A stretch of DNA of 64,000 bases, from positions 518,838 through 582,837 of the forward strand of contig NZ_KB290717.1 of assembly GCF_000318095.2 (NCBI RefSeq). Direction: 5' to 3'. Under the pieces are notes generated by a model. That model had not been told where the DNA came from. It saw only the letters and a program-made list of their open reading frames with translations, and made no database searches. This document shows, piece by piece, positions 1-8,376 of the stretch. Source of the DNA: Alloprevotella sp. oral taxon 473 str. F0040 (GTDB lineage Bacteria; Bacteroidota; Bacteroidia; Bacteroidales; Bacteroidaceae). The first letter of the stretch is position 1, and every line of letters begins with the position of its first letter. A program made the position numbers and the translations under genes.

Positions 1-32
1 GCATGTATTCTAACCAACTGAACTAACGCACC
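1..32 (-). tRNA. tRNA-Asp, 5' portion cut by the window edge
   Basis: Read on the minus strand, the first 32 bases of the window form the acceptor 5' strand (GGTGCGT), the D arm (TTAGTTCAGTTGGTTAGAA) and the start of the anticodon stem of a tRNA. The D-arm sequence is a textbook match. The remaining bases up to the edge (TACATGC) fit the anticodon stem of Bacteroidales tRNA-Asp, but the anticodon itself lies outside the window, so the amino-acid assignment is an inference. A TAnnTTTG promoter box lies just upstream at 49-56. Confidence 0.8.
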
Positions 33-48
33 TTGTCGTTTGCGAGTG

Positions 49-56
49 CAAAGGTA
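49..56 (-). promoter_or_regulatory. -7 box of the tRNA promoter
   Basis: The minus strand reads TACCTTTG, matching the Bacteroidetes primary-sigma -7 consensus TAnnTTTG. It ends 16 bases before the first base of the tRNA, so transcription would start about 10 bases upstream of the mature 5' end. Confidence 0.6.
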
Positions 57-99
57 GCACATTCCAACGATACTACCAAACGTTTCGACGTTTTTTTTC

Positions 100-645
100 T
101 CAAAAAAGCCGTTTTTCTAATTGACTCTGCTCAAATACACACTGATAAACGTGCGCATCTTGAAGAACACCCCCTTTGATAAACCAAGAAGGCAGAACGG
201 CAGTCTGTCGAAACCCCACCTTCTGAAACAATCGTTGTGAAGCAATATTCTCTGATTGTACATAGGCATACAACTGCACCATTGAAAGCTGTCGTGATGC
301 CCAGTCACACAATTGCTGTAAGGCTGCAGTGCCCAAACCTTGTTTTCGATACTGAGCCAGAACAGCCACCCCCACTTCTGCCCTCCTATGTTCAGGAGAG
401 AATTCGACAAGATCTATAAACCCCACAGGAGTTGCAGGACACTTCTCTATAACAAAACGTAATTGACGCAAAGCAAAGATGTCCAGTGTCAGACTTTGCT
501 GTATGAAGTGTTTCATTGCACCGCGAGAAAGCGGCATCAAGTTGGTGCTACATTCTGAAAACTGCGCATCGTTTTCTACCTCATAGAGCAAGTCTAAGTC
601 AGACATTTCCAAAGCACGTAAACGAACTTGTGGTAAATCTCTCAT
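100..645 (-). CDS. GNAT-family N-acetyltransferase
   Basis: A 181-residue protein with the GNAT fold. The acetyl-CoA pyrophosphate-binding loop is visible as RKQGLGTAAL (around residue 101). The C-terminal half shows the family pattern of SENIASQRLFQKVGF, where the Asn and the second-shell Phe/Gly line the cofactor cleft. The arrangement resembles RimJ/RimL and SpeG-type enzymes, which acetylate ribosomal protein N-termini or polyamines; the substrate here cannot be deduced. The start codon overlaps the stop of the upstream glycosyltransferase (ATGA, 642-645), so the two are translationally coupled. It is the last gene of the leftward run that begins with ileS. No signal peptide or membrane segment is present. 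Confidence 0.85.
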   Translation of the reverse strand: MRDLPQVRLRALEMSDLDLLYEVENDAQFSECSTNLMPLSRGAMKHFIQQSLTLDIFALRQLRFVIEKCPATPVGFIDLVEFSPEHRRAEVGVAVLAQYRKQGLGTAALQQLCDWASRQLSMVQLYAYVQSENIASQRLFQKVGFRQTAVLPSWFIKGGVLQDAHVYQCVFEQSQLEKRLF

Positions 646-1817
646 TCAAATACCTCCTTTCCTGTAATCATGACTCCCCAAGAAGGGAAAAATGTAGCCA
701 AATACTGCTTGCCGTTAGTCTTGCGCAAACGGTCTAAAATCTCAGAATAGCCCATTTCTTCAGGAGAGAAGCCATAATAACTATAGGAAGATAAGACTTT
801 TTCCTCTGCTACAAACTGAAGATCCCAAACATCGGTGCGAGCTTCCCATTCTTGTTTTAAGGCCTCAGAGCATACCGCTTGTAGCTGCAGAGGAAGACTC
901 GGCCGTTTTGGCGTAAGAAATCTCGACCAGTTCTTCACCATCTGTTGTAATAAAGCCAACAAAGCACGAGCATAGATGGCACAACGCACCGGAATCCTGA
1001 GTGCCAAAGAAGAAGTTGGAAAATGCTTCTGAAAGAAAATCAGCATCGCCTCATAAAAAACATGCACATACCGATATGAATTCTTGTGCGTACTCTCACC
1101 TTTATAGTGTACAATGGGCGTAGGCACATAGAAGTTTTGAAAACCAGCTTTCAGAAATCTGTACGAAAGATCGATATCTTCTCCATACATAAAAAAATCC
1201 TCATCAAATCCCCCTACCTTATCTAAAGCTGCTCGATTACAAAACATAAACGCCCCGCTCACAATGTCTATGGCTGCCATTTCCTCTTGAGAAAGATAAC
1301 TCATATAATAATGAGCAAAGCACCTACTTTTTGGGAAAAGCTTCGTCAGCCCCGCCATCTTACAAAAAGCCACCCAAGGTGTAGGCAGTCCACGACGACT
1401 TTCTGGTGCAAACGTACCATTAGCTTGCAGCATCGCCACACCTATCGCCCCACAATTGGGGCGTTGTTGAGCTGCCGACAAACAGTCAAGAAGCGTATGC
1501 TCGGTGAGAATCGTATCAGGATTAAGAAACAACACATAATCTCCCTTACACTGTCGCAACGCCTGGTTATTGGCGCGTCCAAATCCAACATTATGTCGAT
1601 TGGCTATAAGATGTAATCTAGCAAAATGATGTTCCTCACCCATTTCTTGAGCAAAGACTTCTCGTAGATAGGGAATAGTGCCATCTTGTGAGTCATTATC
1701 CACCACAAACACTTCCACATCAATCTCTGCTGCTTGGCATGAGCGAAACAGACTGTCTAAGCATTGTCGCAAGAAATAGCGCACATTATAAGACACGATG
1801 ATGACAGAAAGCAACAT
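642..1817 (-). CDS. GT2 family glycosyltransferase (WbbL/rhamnosyltransferase-like)
   Basis: A 391-residue GT-A fold enzyme that probably adds a sugar to a lipid-linked or surface glycan from a nucleotide-sugar donor. The N-terminus has the family start LSVIIVSYNVRYFLRQCLDSL and the VVDNDSQDGT donor-binding loop. The metal-binding acidic motif is FLNPDT (around residue 97), and the acceptor-side acidic pair is in MYGEDIDLSYRF (around residue 213). These are characteristic of the WbbL-like rhamnosyltransferase group. The C-terminal 120 residues contain a basic stretch but no convincing long membrane anchor. It sits between a small unknown protein and the acetyltransferase, so a joint role in modifying an envelope glycan is possible but not shown. 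The acceptor and sugar are unknown. Confidence 0.88.
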   Translation of the reverse strand: MLLSVIIVSYNVRYFLRQCLDSLFRSCQAAEIDVEVFVVDNDSQDGTIPYLREVFAQEMGEEHHFARLHLIANRHNVGFGRANNQALRQCKGDYVLFLNPDTILTEHTLLDCLSAAQQRPNCGAIGVAMLQANGTFAPESRRGLPTPWVAFCKMAGLTKLFPKSRCFAHYYMSYLSQEEMAAIDIVSGAFMFCNRAALDKVGGFDEDFFMYGEDIDLSYRFLKAGFQNFYVPTPIVHYKGESTHKNSYRYVHVFYEAMLIFFQKHFPTSSLALRIPVRCAIYARALLALLQQMVKNWSRFLTPKRPSLPLQLQAVCSEALKQEWEARTDVWDLQFVAEEKVLSSYSYYGFSPEEMGYSEILDRLRKTNGKQYLATFFPSWGVMITGKEVFE

Positions 1818-1856
1818 ACTGGGAAGAATAAGGTTTTGGAAAGAAGAAAGATAAGG

Positions 1857-2108
1857 TCAATCGGCGAGTGTCACTTCGCCATTGGGCAATTCAATGAGCG
1901 TACCACGATGCCAGGCAGTGGCCGCAATTTCTTGTGCCAATGGAGTAATCTCTAAAAGATGTGCCCGACAATCAAGTTTCACGACAACGCGCTCCAACAC
2001 CTCTCCATCAGCTCGCAGAAGTTTCAAGGTAGCCACCCTGAAGGATAAATACTGACTTCCTTCTCTTTCAAAAGCAGCGGGAAAATAGCGAAGCAAAAGA
2101 CGAGACAT
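1857..2108 (-). CDS. Small conserved-type hypothetical protein
   Basis: An 83-residue protein starting MSRLLLRYFPAAFERE. A longer reading frame exists up to 2162, but the added 18 residues look like noncoding sequence, so I chose the ATG at 2108. The chain is a soluble alternating hydrophobic/polar pattern suggesting a small beta-rich fold; it ends LIELPNGEVTLAD. I recognise no domain. It lies in the same orientation between the DUF4296 lipoprotein gene and the glycosyltransferase, with a gap of 39 bases to the latter, so it is probably co-transcribed. Confidence 0.6.
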   Translation of the reverse strand: MSRLLLRYFPAAFEREGSQYLSFRVATLKLLRADGEVLERVVVKLDCRAHLLEITPLAQEIAATAWHRGTLIELPNGEVTLAD

Positions 2109-2218
2109 CCTGTAGAAATAAAGCACAATGCTACACTCAGTGTTCCCAGAACATAGCATCACGTATAAAAAATTGGCTCTTTAACCAGAAAACATCCTTG
2201 AAAGCAAAGACAAATCGT

Positions 2219-3064
2219 TCACTCCGAGCTCGAAGTTGCTACACTGGCTTCTTTCACACGGTGCAATTTAATCTGGCTGAAGTTGACCACTTGCGGATAA
2301 GCCTCCCAAGTACTTGAAGAAGCAAACTGAACAGATACCTTTTTCAGGTTACGCTGCGCAAGAGGCAAACGCACCTCATGATGATTCTGGAAATAATAAA
2401 TACTATAATAAGTTGTGGACACAGAGTCATTGTCGTAAATAGCAGTGAGGAAAGCCTGCGCCTGCTTATTTCCACCTCCATAGAGCCATTGTGCATCAAA
2501 GCTCAAAATCAGAGCTTCATTACGCAAACGCCGACCCTTAGCCAGCCCTTCATATACATAACGGTTAGTCGTTGCAGCATCTAGGAGCACTCGATCTTTA
2601 TTCCATAACACCACACTATCCGATGCCGTGGCAACCTGTCTGTTTGCTGCCGCATATTGAGCATTGACTTCAGCAATACGACGCTCTAGGTGCGCATTCA
2701 GCTGCTTCATTTCCTCTGGATTTCGCAAATAGAAAGCCAAGGAATGCTTATAGTCACTCTCTGAAATCTGATACTTAGCTAGCACCGCTGATTTATATTT
2801 CAGATAGTTGCGATGACTCTCTGCGAGCCCCGAATCAGAAGCGGATACCAGCAATCCATTTTCATTGCTCTCTACTTGATTGCCCTCTTGAGCCAGAGAA
2901 GTGGCCAGTTGATAATCATAGAGCACCTTTGCCATCTCATCAACAGGCAATACTTTTCGGTCTCTCATTCCAGAAGAACAAGCCACCAACAAGACGACCG
3001 CCACTAGGAGCCATCCGCGAAGTAAGCATTTAGAGATTATCATTAAAGGGGCTATCATGAACAC
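2219..3064 (-). CDS. DUF4296-domain lipoprotein
   Basis: A secreted protein of up to 281 residues. The N-terminal hydrophobic segment ends in a lipobox, LLVACSSG (Cys about residue 29), so it should be lipid-anchored in the outer or inner membrane. After the lipobox comes the DUF4296 pattern: a helical region with KVLPVDEMAKVLYDYQLA and a YKSAVLAKYQISESDYKHSLAFYLRNPEEM core. The C-terminal half is a beta-rich region. DUF4296 is a Bacteroidetes family of unknown function. It directly follows lspA, the lipoprotein signal peptidase that would process it, a pairing I know from other Bacteroidales. Internal ATGs at 3058 and 3043 are alternative starts and leave the signal peptide intact. Confidence 0.85.
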   Translation of the reverse strand: MFMIAPLMIISKCLLRGWLLVAVVLLVACSSGMRDRKVLPVDEMAKVLYDYQLATSLAQEGNQVESNENGLLVSASDSGLAESHRNYLKYKSAVLAKYQISESDYKHSLAFYLRNPEEMKQLNAHLERRIAEVNAQYAAANRQVATASDSVVLWNKDRVLLDAATTNRYVYEGLAKGRRLRNEALILSFDAQWLYGGGNKQAQAFLTAIYDNDSVSTTYYSIYYFQNHHEVRLPLAQRNLKKVSVQFASSSTWEAYPQVVNFSQIKLHRVKEASVATSSSE

Positions 3065-3132
3065 AAATGGAAATAAAAAGATAGGATTAGGTGATCAGCA
3101 ATGCAGCACACAACTTTTCTTGCTCCTAAGGG

Positions 3133-3807
3133 CTATTGATCGTTGGCTTCGTGCGAATGCTCCTCTGTGCTTGCGGCAGGGGCTTTTGCACCACTGTTCA
3201 TCAACACAGAGAGATGCTTATGATAAAACAAGATCATAGCCACAGCACCAACAGAAATGGCAGCATCAGCAAAATTAAAAATGGCTCCAAAGAATGTACC
3301 CCCTCCTAAGAAAGGCACCCATTCAGGCCACTGAAAGAGAGGGAAGTAAAACATATCCACCACATGTCCATGAAGGAAAGTACCATAACCCTGCCCCATA
3401 GGCACAAAATGCGCAGGCAACGCCCCAAAAGAGGCGGCGTAATAAGGAGCACTTTCAGTAAATATCAATCCATAAAACGCATTATCAACGATATTTCCGA
3501 AGGCACCTGCAATAATCATTGCTAAGCAGATTACAAAACCTATCGGCGCGCGCTTCTTCACTTCCTTGCTCAAGACATAGATAAAGAAGGCAACTGCACA
3601 TAAACGGAACACCGTGAGTATGCCAGGCCCTATGAAGTCCATACCAAAAGCCATGCCTCGATTCTCCGTAAAACGAAGTTGAAACCAAGAGGTGATTTCA
3701 TACGACTCTCCCAATAAGAAATGAGTTTTAATCGCAATTTTGATGATTTGGTCTATGATGATGATACCCATCGGAATCAACACCGCGAGTAGTGCACGCA
3801 GTTTCAT
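3133..3807 (-). CDS. lspA: Lipoprotein signal peptidase (signal peptidase II)
   Basis: A 224-residue inner-membrane aspartyl protease that cleaves the signal peptide of prolipoproteins before the lipidated cysteine. Visible signatures are DQIIKIAIK in the first membrane helix, the ENRGMAFGM loop, and the two catalytic aspartates in GNIVDNAFYG (around residue 111) and FNFADAAISVG (around residue 180). It is longer than the E. coli enzyme (164 residues) because of an insert between the catalytic motifs and a hydrophilic His/Glu-rich tail, a layout usual in Bacteroidetes. It lies between the TraR/DksA-like gene and a lipoprotein gene. Confidence 0.95.
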   Translation of the reverse strand: MKLRALLAVLIPMGIIIIDQIIKIAIKTHFLLGESYEITSWFQLRFTENRGMAFGMDFIGPGILTVFRLCAVAFFIYVLSKEVKKRAPIGFVICLAMIIAGAFGNIVDNAFYGLIFTESAPYYAASFGALPAHFVPMGQGYGTFLHGHVVDMFYFPLFQWPEWVPFLGGGTFFGAIFNFADAAISVGAVAMILFYHKHLSVLMNSGAKAPAASTEEHSHEANDQ

Positions 3808-3893
3808 AAAGGAAAATGTAGGATATTAGGGCACAAATTGAGTGCCTGCCTAGAGTACGGTGATCAAATGAGGAGCTATACGCTGCAGCCAAT

Positions 3894-3944
3894 GGAATGG
3901 AGCCTTCTACAAATACCGACTATTTGTAACAAAAGCTCCATTCC
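3894..3944 (-). terminator. Two-part hairpin between traR-like and lspA genes
   Basis: Outer arms GGAATGGAGC (3894-3903) and GCTCCATTCC (3935-3944) are perfect complements, and inside them TACAAATA (3908-3915) pairs with TATTTGTA (3921-3928). On the minus strand the structure sits directly after the stop codon of the TraR/DksA-like gene. There is no T tract, so it may be an attenuating or RNA-stabilising hairpin rather than a full terminator. Confidence 0.5.
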
Positions 3945-3962
3945 AAAGCATCGCAGATGCAA

Positions 3963-4343
3963 TTATTTACCTTGCGCCAACTTAGCTTCTATGCTAAGTG
4001 TTGCATGAGGCACAGCACGAAGTCGTTCTTTTGGAATCAATTTCTTGGTGACACGACAGATACCATACGTTTTATTCTCGATGCGCAACAAAGCCTGTTG
4101 CAGACCAGTGATAAACTTCTTCAAGCGTTCTGCCGCCACCATCTGCTCTTCCATCGACTGCACACTAGAACCTTCTTCAAGCGTGTGGTAGGTAGGCATC
4201 GTGTCGTCGATATCATTGCTATTACGCTTATTGAGTGTGGCGATGATTTCTTCAAACTGTTGACGAGCCACCTCTAACTTTTCATTGATAAGAGCACGGA
4301 ACTCTGCCAACTCTTCATCAGTGTATCTTGTTTTCTCTGACAT
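3963..4343 (-). CDS. TraR/DksA-family zinc-finger-like protein
   Basis: A 126-residue protein starting MSEKTRYTDEELAEF. A longer frame reaches 4445, but the extra 34 residues look noncoding and the ATG at 4343 opens the family's coiled-coil. Residues 10-80 form the long helical hairpin of DksA proteins, which in E. coli inserts into the RNA polymerase secondary channel. The C-terminal region, YGICRVTKKLIPKERLRAVP, corresponds to the zinc-finger segment but keeps only one cysteine, so it probably does not bind zinc by the four-Cys mode. This reduced form is common in Bacteroidetes. It follows ileS by 105 bases and is likely co-transcribed with it. Confidence 0.88.
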   Translation of the reverse strand: MSEKTRYTDEELAEFRALINEKLEVARQQFEEIIATLNKRNSNDIDDTMPTYHTLEEGSSVQSMEEQMVAAERLKKFITGLQQALLRIENKTYGICRVTKKLIPKERLRAVPHATLSIEAKLAQGK

Positions 4344-4448
4344 AGGATTATAGGTGTTAAAATAATTATGGTCATTATAGTTAACGTCCAAATCGTGCGA
4401 GTGGAGGTGAGCCTTTGCTCCACCCCACTGCACAACAGACGTCATCGG

Positions 4449-7400
4449 TTATACCTTGTTGATTGAGAACTTCACATTCGTTCCGTCCAAATCAAATGTA
4501 GTTGCACTTTCCACTTGGGCAGCAAGTTCGATACTTTCTGCCAAAACTTGTCCAGCAATGAAGTCGCGGTAATCATTGATCGCCTTCTCTGCTACGGGCA
4601 CTGCTTCTACGACAATACGGATGCGGTCGGTGATTTCAAAACCACTATCCTTACGGAAGGCTTGCACACGCTTCACGATTTCACGTGCCACACCTTCATT
4701 GCGAAGTTCTTCAGTGAGCGTGATATCCAGCGCTACGGTAAGCGTTCCTTCATTAGCAACACTCCAGCCTGGCATGTCTTCACTGATGATTTCCACATCA
4801 TTACGTTCTACAACACAAGCTTGACCTTCAACATCAACAGTCAGTGTGCCGTTCTTCTCAAGTTCAGCAATCTGCGCTTGAGAGATGGCGGTCACCACTT
4901 CGTTCACTGCCTTCATGAGCTTGCCAAACTTCTTTCCCATCACGCGGAAATTACACTTCACCTTCTTCTCCAACATCTGGCCTTCTACAAAGTCAATGGT
5001 TTTCACATTCACTTCGTCAAGCACCAGCTGCTGCACAGCTTCGAGGCGTGTACGAATGAGAGGGTCAGTCACTGGAATAGCAATGCGCTGGAGAGGTTGG
5101 CGCACGATGATGCGCTCCTTCTTACGCAATGACAACACAAGCGATGTGGTTTGCTGTGCCAACTCCATGCGAGCCTCCAGTTCTGCATCGATGAGGGTCT
5201 CATCGACTTGAGGGAAGCGATCGAGATGTACACTATCTGCTGCAGCACGAGCCGTTCCCGCAGCCAAATCCTTGTAAAGGCGGTCAGCATAGAAAGGTGC
5301 AATAGGTGCCATCAATCGGCTCAGCGTGATCAGACAAGTATACAAGGTTTGGTAAGCGGAAAGTTTATCTTGTGTCATCTCACCAGCCCAATAACGCTTA
5401 CGATTGAGACGTACATACCAGTTAGATAGATTGTCCACCGTGAAAGTTTGGATCAAGCGACCCGCACGCGTAGGCTCATAATCTTCGTAGCAAGCCGTCA
5501 CTTCGCGCACCAGCGTATTCAGTTCGCTGAGAATCCAGCGGTCAATCTCTGGACGTTCGGCCACTGGCACTTCCGCTGCCTCTGGATCAAAGCTGTCTAC
5601 ATTGGCATACATCGAGAAGAACGAATAGGTCTGAATCAACTTACCAAAGAACGTGCGATTCGTTTCCACCACCCCTTCTGGATCAAACTTCAAGTTGTCC
5701 CAAGGAGAAGAGTTCGTAATCATATACCAACGCACTGGATCGCTGCCATATTCTTGGATTGCAGCAAAGGGATCTACAGCATTGCCAAGTCGCTTAGACA
5801 TCTTCTGCCCGTTCTTGTCCAAAACCAGACCATTAGAAATCACAGCCTTGAAAGCCACAGAGTCAAACACCATGGTCGCAATCGCATGAAGCGTAAAGAA
5901 CCAACCACGAGTTTGGTCCACACCTTCTGCTATGAAATCAGCAGGATAAACCGTACGATTATCCAAGAGCTCCTTATTTTCAAAAGGATAGTGGATTTGC
6001 GCATAAGGCATAGCCCCTGAGTCAAACCACACATCTATAAGATCCGTTTCGCGATAAAGCGGATGCCCGGTAGCAGAAACAAGCACGATATCATCCACAT
6101 GAGGACGATGCAAGTCGATGCGGTCGTAGTTCTCCTTACTGAAATCGCCAGGCACAAAGCCTTGCTCCTTCAGGGGATTTTTTGCCATCACTCCTGCAGC
6201 CACTGACTTTTCAATCTCGTTGTAGAGCTCTTCCACCGAACCGATGCAAAGTTCTTCCTTCTGAGCATTGCGCCAAATGGGCAATGGAGTTCCCCAATAA
6301 CGCGAACGGCTTAAATTCCAGTCATTCAGATTCTCCAACCACTTACCGAAACGGCCAGTACCCGTGGATTCGGGCTTCCAAAGAATCGTCTTATTGAGTT
6401 CCATCATCCGCTCCTTCACAGCCGTAGAGCGAATGAACCAGCTATCCAGTGGATAGTAAAGCACAGGCTTGTCGGTACGCCAGCAGTGAGGATAATTGTG
6501 CACATGCTTTTCAATGCGGAAGGCTTGTCCTGCCTGCTTCATTTCCATGCACAAGATGATATCGAGATTCTCCGCTTTTTCAGCTGCTTTCTCGTCATAC
6601 TTTCCTCCTTCGTTATAACGAGGATCGTAGGCGTTCTTCACGAAGTCGCCAGCATGCTGACCATAAGCCGCAGCTTCTACGCACTTTTCCGCAAAAGCAG
6701 GAGCGCAATCTTCGAGCGTATAGTATTTACCAGTGAGGTCCACCATCGGGCGTGTCTCACCAGCTTTGTTGATGATGAAGAGAGAGGGAATGCCAGCCGC
6801 TTTGGCCACTTTCGCGTCATCAGCACCGAAAGTAGGCGCAATGTGCACGATACCCGTACCATCTTCCGTGGTGACATAGTCACCAGGAATCACACGGAAC
6901 GCTGCATCAGCCATTTCCACAAATTGATCTTGTCCCACAGAGAAGGCACAATCACTGTGTTGAGCGGCATATTCGCGCACAAAGTCTGCTGCCGTGTCGG
7001 CCACCTTTTCAGAAGGACGCACCCATGGCATCAGTTGAGCGTAACGCATACCAACTAGGTCTGCACCTTTATAATGCTCGACTACACGATAGGGCAACAC
7101 CTTATCACCAGCCGCATAGCTCATGTCTGCAGTCTCACCTTCCGCTTTGAAATAAGCCGACAGGCGATTCTCTGCCATAATGGCCGTGATGGGTTCTGCT
7201 GTGTAGGGATTGAAAGTTTGTACAGCCACATAGTCAATGTTCGGGCCTACACAAAGCGCGGTATTGGAAGGCAAAGTCCAAGGTGTGGTCGTCCAAGCCA
7301 AGAACACGGGCTTACCCCACTCTTGCAAGCTTTCGGGAGCATTTAGCACCTCAAACTGGGCCGTAACCGTGGTATCTTTCACATCACGATAAGCACCAGG

Positions 7401-7994
7401 CTGGTTCAGTTCGTGACTAGAAAGGCCAGTTCCTGCAGCAGGACTATAGGGCTGAATGGTATAGCCTTTATATAATAAGCCTTTCTGATAGAGCTGCTTG
7501 AGCAACCACCAGAGTGTTTCAATGTAAGAGTTTTCGTAGGTGATGTAGGGATGCTCCATATCCACCCAATATCCCATAAGGTGCGAAAGGTCGCTCCACT
7601 CTTGGGTGTACATCATCACATTGCGACGGCAATGCGCATTGTACTCTTCGATAGAAATCTTCTGGCCAATATCTTCTTTTGTGATACCCAATTCTTTTTC
7701 TACGCCCAATTCTACGGGCAATCCATGGGTGTCCCAACCTGCTTTACGATTCACTTGGAATCCCTGCATGGTCTTGTATCGGCAAAAAACGTCCTTAATG
7801 GTACGCGCCATCACGTGGTGAATGCCAGGGTGTCCATTGGCAGAGGGAGGACCTTCAAAGAAAACATAGGATGGGCAACCTTCGCGCTCGCTGATGCTGC
7901 GATGGAAGAGATCAGCCTCATCCCATTCTTTCAGCACTTCTTCATTAACGGCGTAAAGGTTCATGCCACTACGCTCAGTAAATTTCTTACTCAT
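4449..7994 (-). CDS. ileS: Isoleucyl-tRNA synthetase
   Basis: A 1181-residue class I aminoacyl-tRNA synthetase that charges tRNA-Ile. The HIGH-type motif appears as HPGIHH (residues 55-60) within GPPSANGHPGIHHVMARTIK, the KMSKR loop is at residues 731-735, and between them lies the CP1 editing domain that hydrolyses mischarged Val-tRNA. The C-terminal third holds the anticodon-binding helical domain. The length and the GWDTHGLPVE motif resemble the longer eukaryote-like class of IleS, which is often less sensitive to mupirocin; that last point is inference from family knowledge. It is the first gene of the leftward block and has its own promoter at 8036-8043. Confidence 0.97.
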   Translation of the reverse strand: MSKKFTERSGMNLYAVNEEVLKEWDEADLFHRSISEREGCPSYVFFEGPPSANGHPGIHHVMARTIKDVFCRYKTMQGFQVNRKAGWDTHGLPVELGVEKELGITKEDIGQKISIEEYNAHCRRNVMMYTQEWSDLSHLMGYWVDMEHPYITYENSYIETLWWLLKQLYQKGLLYKGYTIQPYSPAAGTGLSSHELNQPGAYRDVKDTTVTAQFEVLNAPESLQEWGKPVFLAWTTTPWTLPSNTALCVGPNIDYVAVQTFNPYTAEPITAIMAENRLSAYFKAEGETADMSYAAGDKVLPYRVVEHYKGADLVGMRYAQLMPWVRPSEKVADTAADFVREYAAQHSDCAFSVGQDQFVEMADAAFRVIPGDYVTTEDGTGIVHIAPTFGADDAKVAKAAGIPSLFIINKAGETRPMVDLTGKYYTLEDCAPAFAEKCVEAAAYGQHAGDFVKNAYDPRYNEGGKYDEKAAEKAENLDIILCMEMKQAGQAFRIEKHVHNYPHCWRTDKPVLYYPLDSWFIRSTAVKERMMELNKTILWKPESTGTGRFGKWLENLNDWNLSRSRYWGTPLPIWRNAQKEELCIGSVEELYNEIEKSVAAGVMAKNPLKEQGFVPGDFSKENYDRIDLHRPHVDDIVLVSATGHPLYRETDLIDVWFDSGAMPYAQIHYPFENKELLDNRTVYPADFIAEGVDQTRGWFFTLHAIATMVFDSVAFKAVISNGLVLDKNGQKMSKRLGNAVDPFAAIQEYGSDPVRWYMITNSSPWDNLKFDPEGVVETNRTFFGKLIQTYSFFSMYANVDSFDPEAAEVPVAERPEIDRWILSELNTLVREVTACYEDYEPTRAGRLIQTFTVDNLSNWYVRLNRKRYWAGEMTQDKLSAYQTLYTCLITLSRLMAPIAPFYADRLYKDLAAGTARAAADSVHLDRFPQVDETLIDAELEARMELAQQTTSLVLSLRKKERIIVRQPLQRIAIPVTDPLIRTRLEAVQQLVLDEVNVKTIDFVEGQMLEKKVKCNFRVMGKKFGKLMKAVNEVVTAISQAQIAELEKNGTLTVDVEGQACVVERNDVEIISEDMPGWSVANEGTLTVALDITLTEELRNEGVAREIVKRVQAFRKDSGFEITDRIRIVVEAVPVAEKAINDYRDFIAGQVLAESIELAAQVESATTFDLDGTNVKFSINKV

Positions 7995-8035
7995 ATTTTG
8001 TTGCTCAGTTTTCGTTTCGTGAAAATATACAAGCG

Positions 8036-8043
8036 CAAAATTA
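8036..8043 (-). promoter_or_regulatory. -7 box upstream of ileS
   Basis: The minus strand reads TAATTTTG, fitting TAnnTTTG, 41 bases upstream of the ileS start codon. No clear T-box leader or long structured 5' UTR is present between the box and the gene. Confidence 0.55.
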
Positions 8044-8176
8044 CAATAAAAATTGGAGATACGCGAAAGTTGGCTTCAAAAACACATCATTGACCAGCAA
8101 ACCAAGCTGTTCGTTCACTGGGTATGCCCTTATGGGGAAGCCATTCCCAATGATTTCCAAGTGATGCTCACCAAAG

Positions 8177-8289
8177 TTCCGACAGTTACAACAAAAATCT
8201 CCGAGACTTTCAAAGAAATCTCCGAGAGTTTCTAGAAAAAGTCCGAGAATTGAAAGAAAATCTCCGAGAGTTTGCAAGGAAAGTCCCAG
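8177..8289. repeat. 21-bp phased repeat array A
   Basis: Six degenerate copies of a motif near TCTCCGAG start at 8177, 8198, 8219, 8240, 8261 and 8282, exactly 21 bases apart. The copies read TTCCGACA, TCTCCGAG, TCTCCGAG, AGTCCGAG, TCTCCGAG and AGTCCCAG. Between them are A- and T-rich linkers of variable sequence. All copies are in the same orientation, so no terminator hairpin forms here, unlike the related arrays at 37016, 47215 and 62648. It lies between the divergent ileS and SprB-like genes. Confidence 0.75.
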
Positions 8290-8376
8290 TATTCTAAAGA
8301 AAAATATCCAAACTAACAGCAAATCCGCTCATCATATTATGTAATTAAGATTCCTCAAAACTCGAGCAGTACGGTC

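Noticed and set aside
8177-8289. Array A as a CRISPR array
   Set aside because: The units are 21 bp with a short degenerate core, not identical repeats of 28-37 bp with unique spacers of similar length, and no cas genes are adjacent.
8041-8322. Minus-strand ORF of 93 codons with repeated LGDF-type peptides
   Set aside because: Its repetitive peptide is only the translation of the 21-bp phased array A (21 bases is a multiple of three). Copy spacing and A/T linkers explain it and no gene-like features exist outside the repeat.
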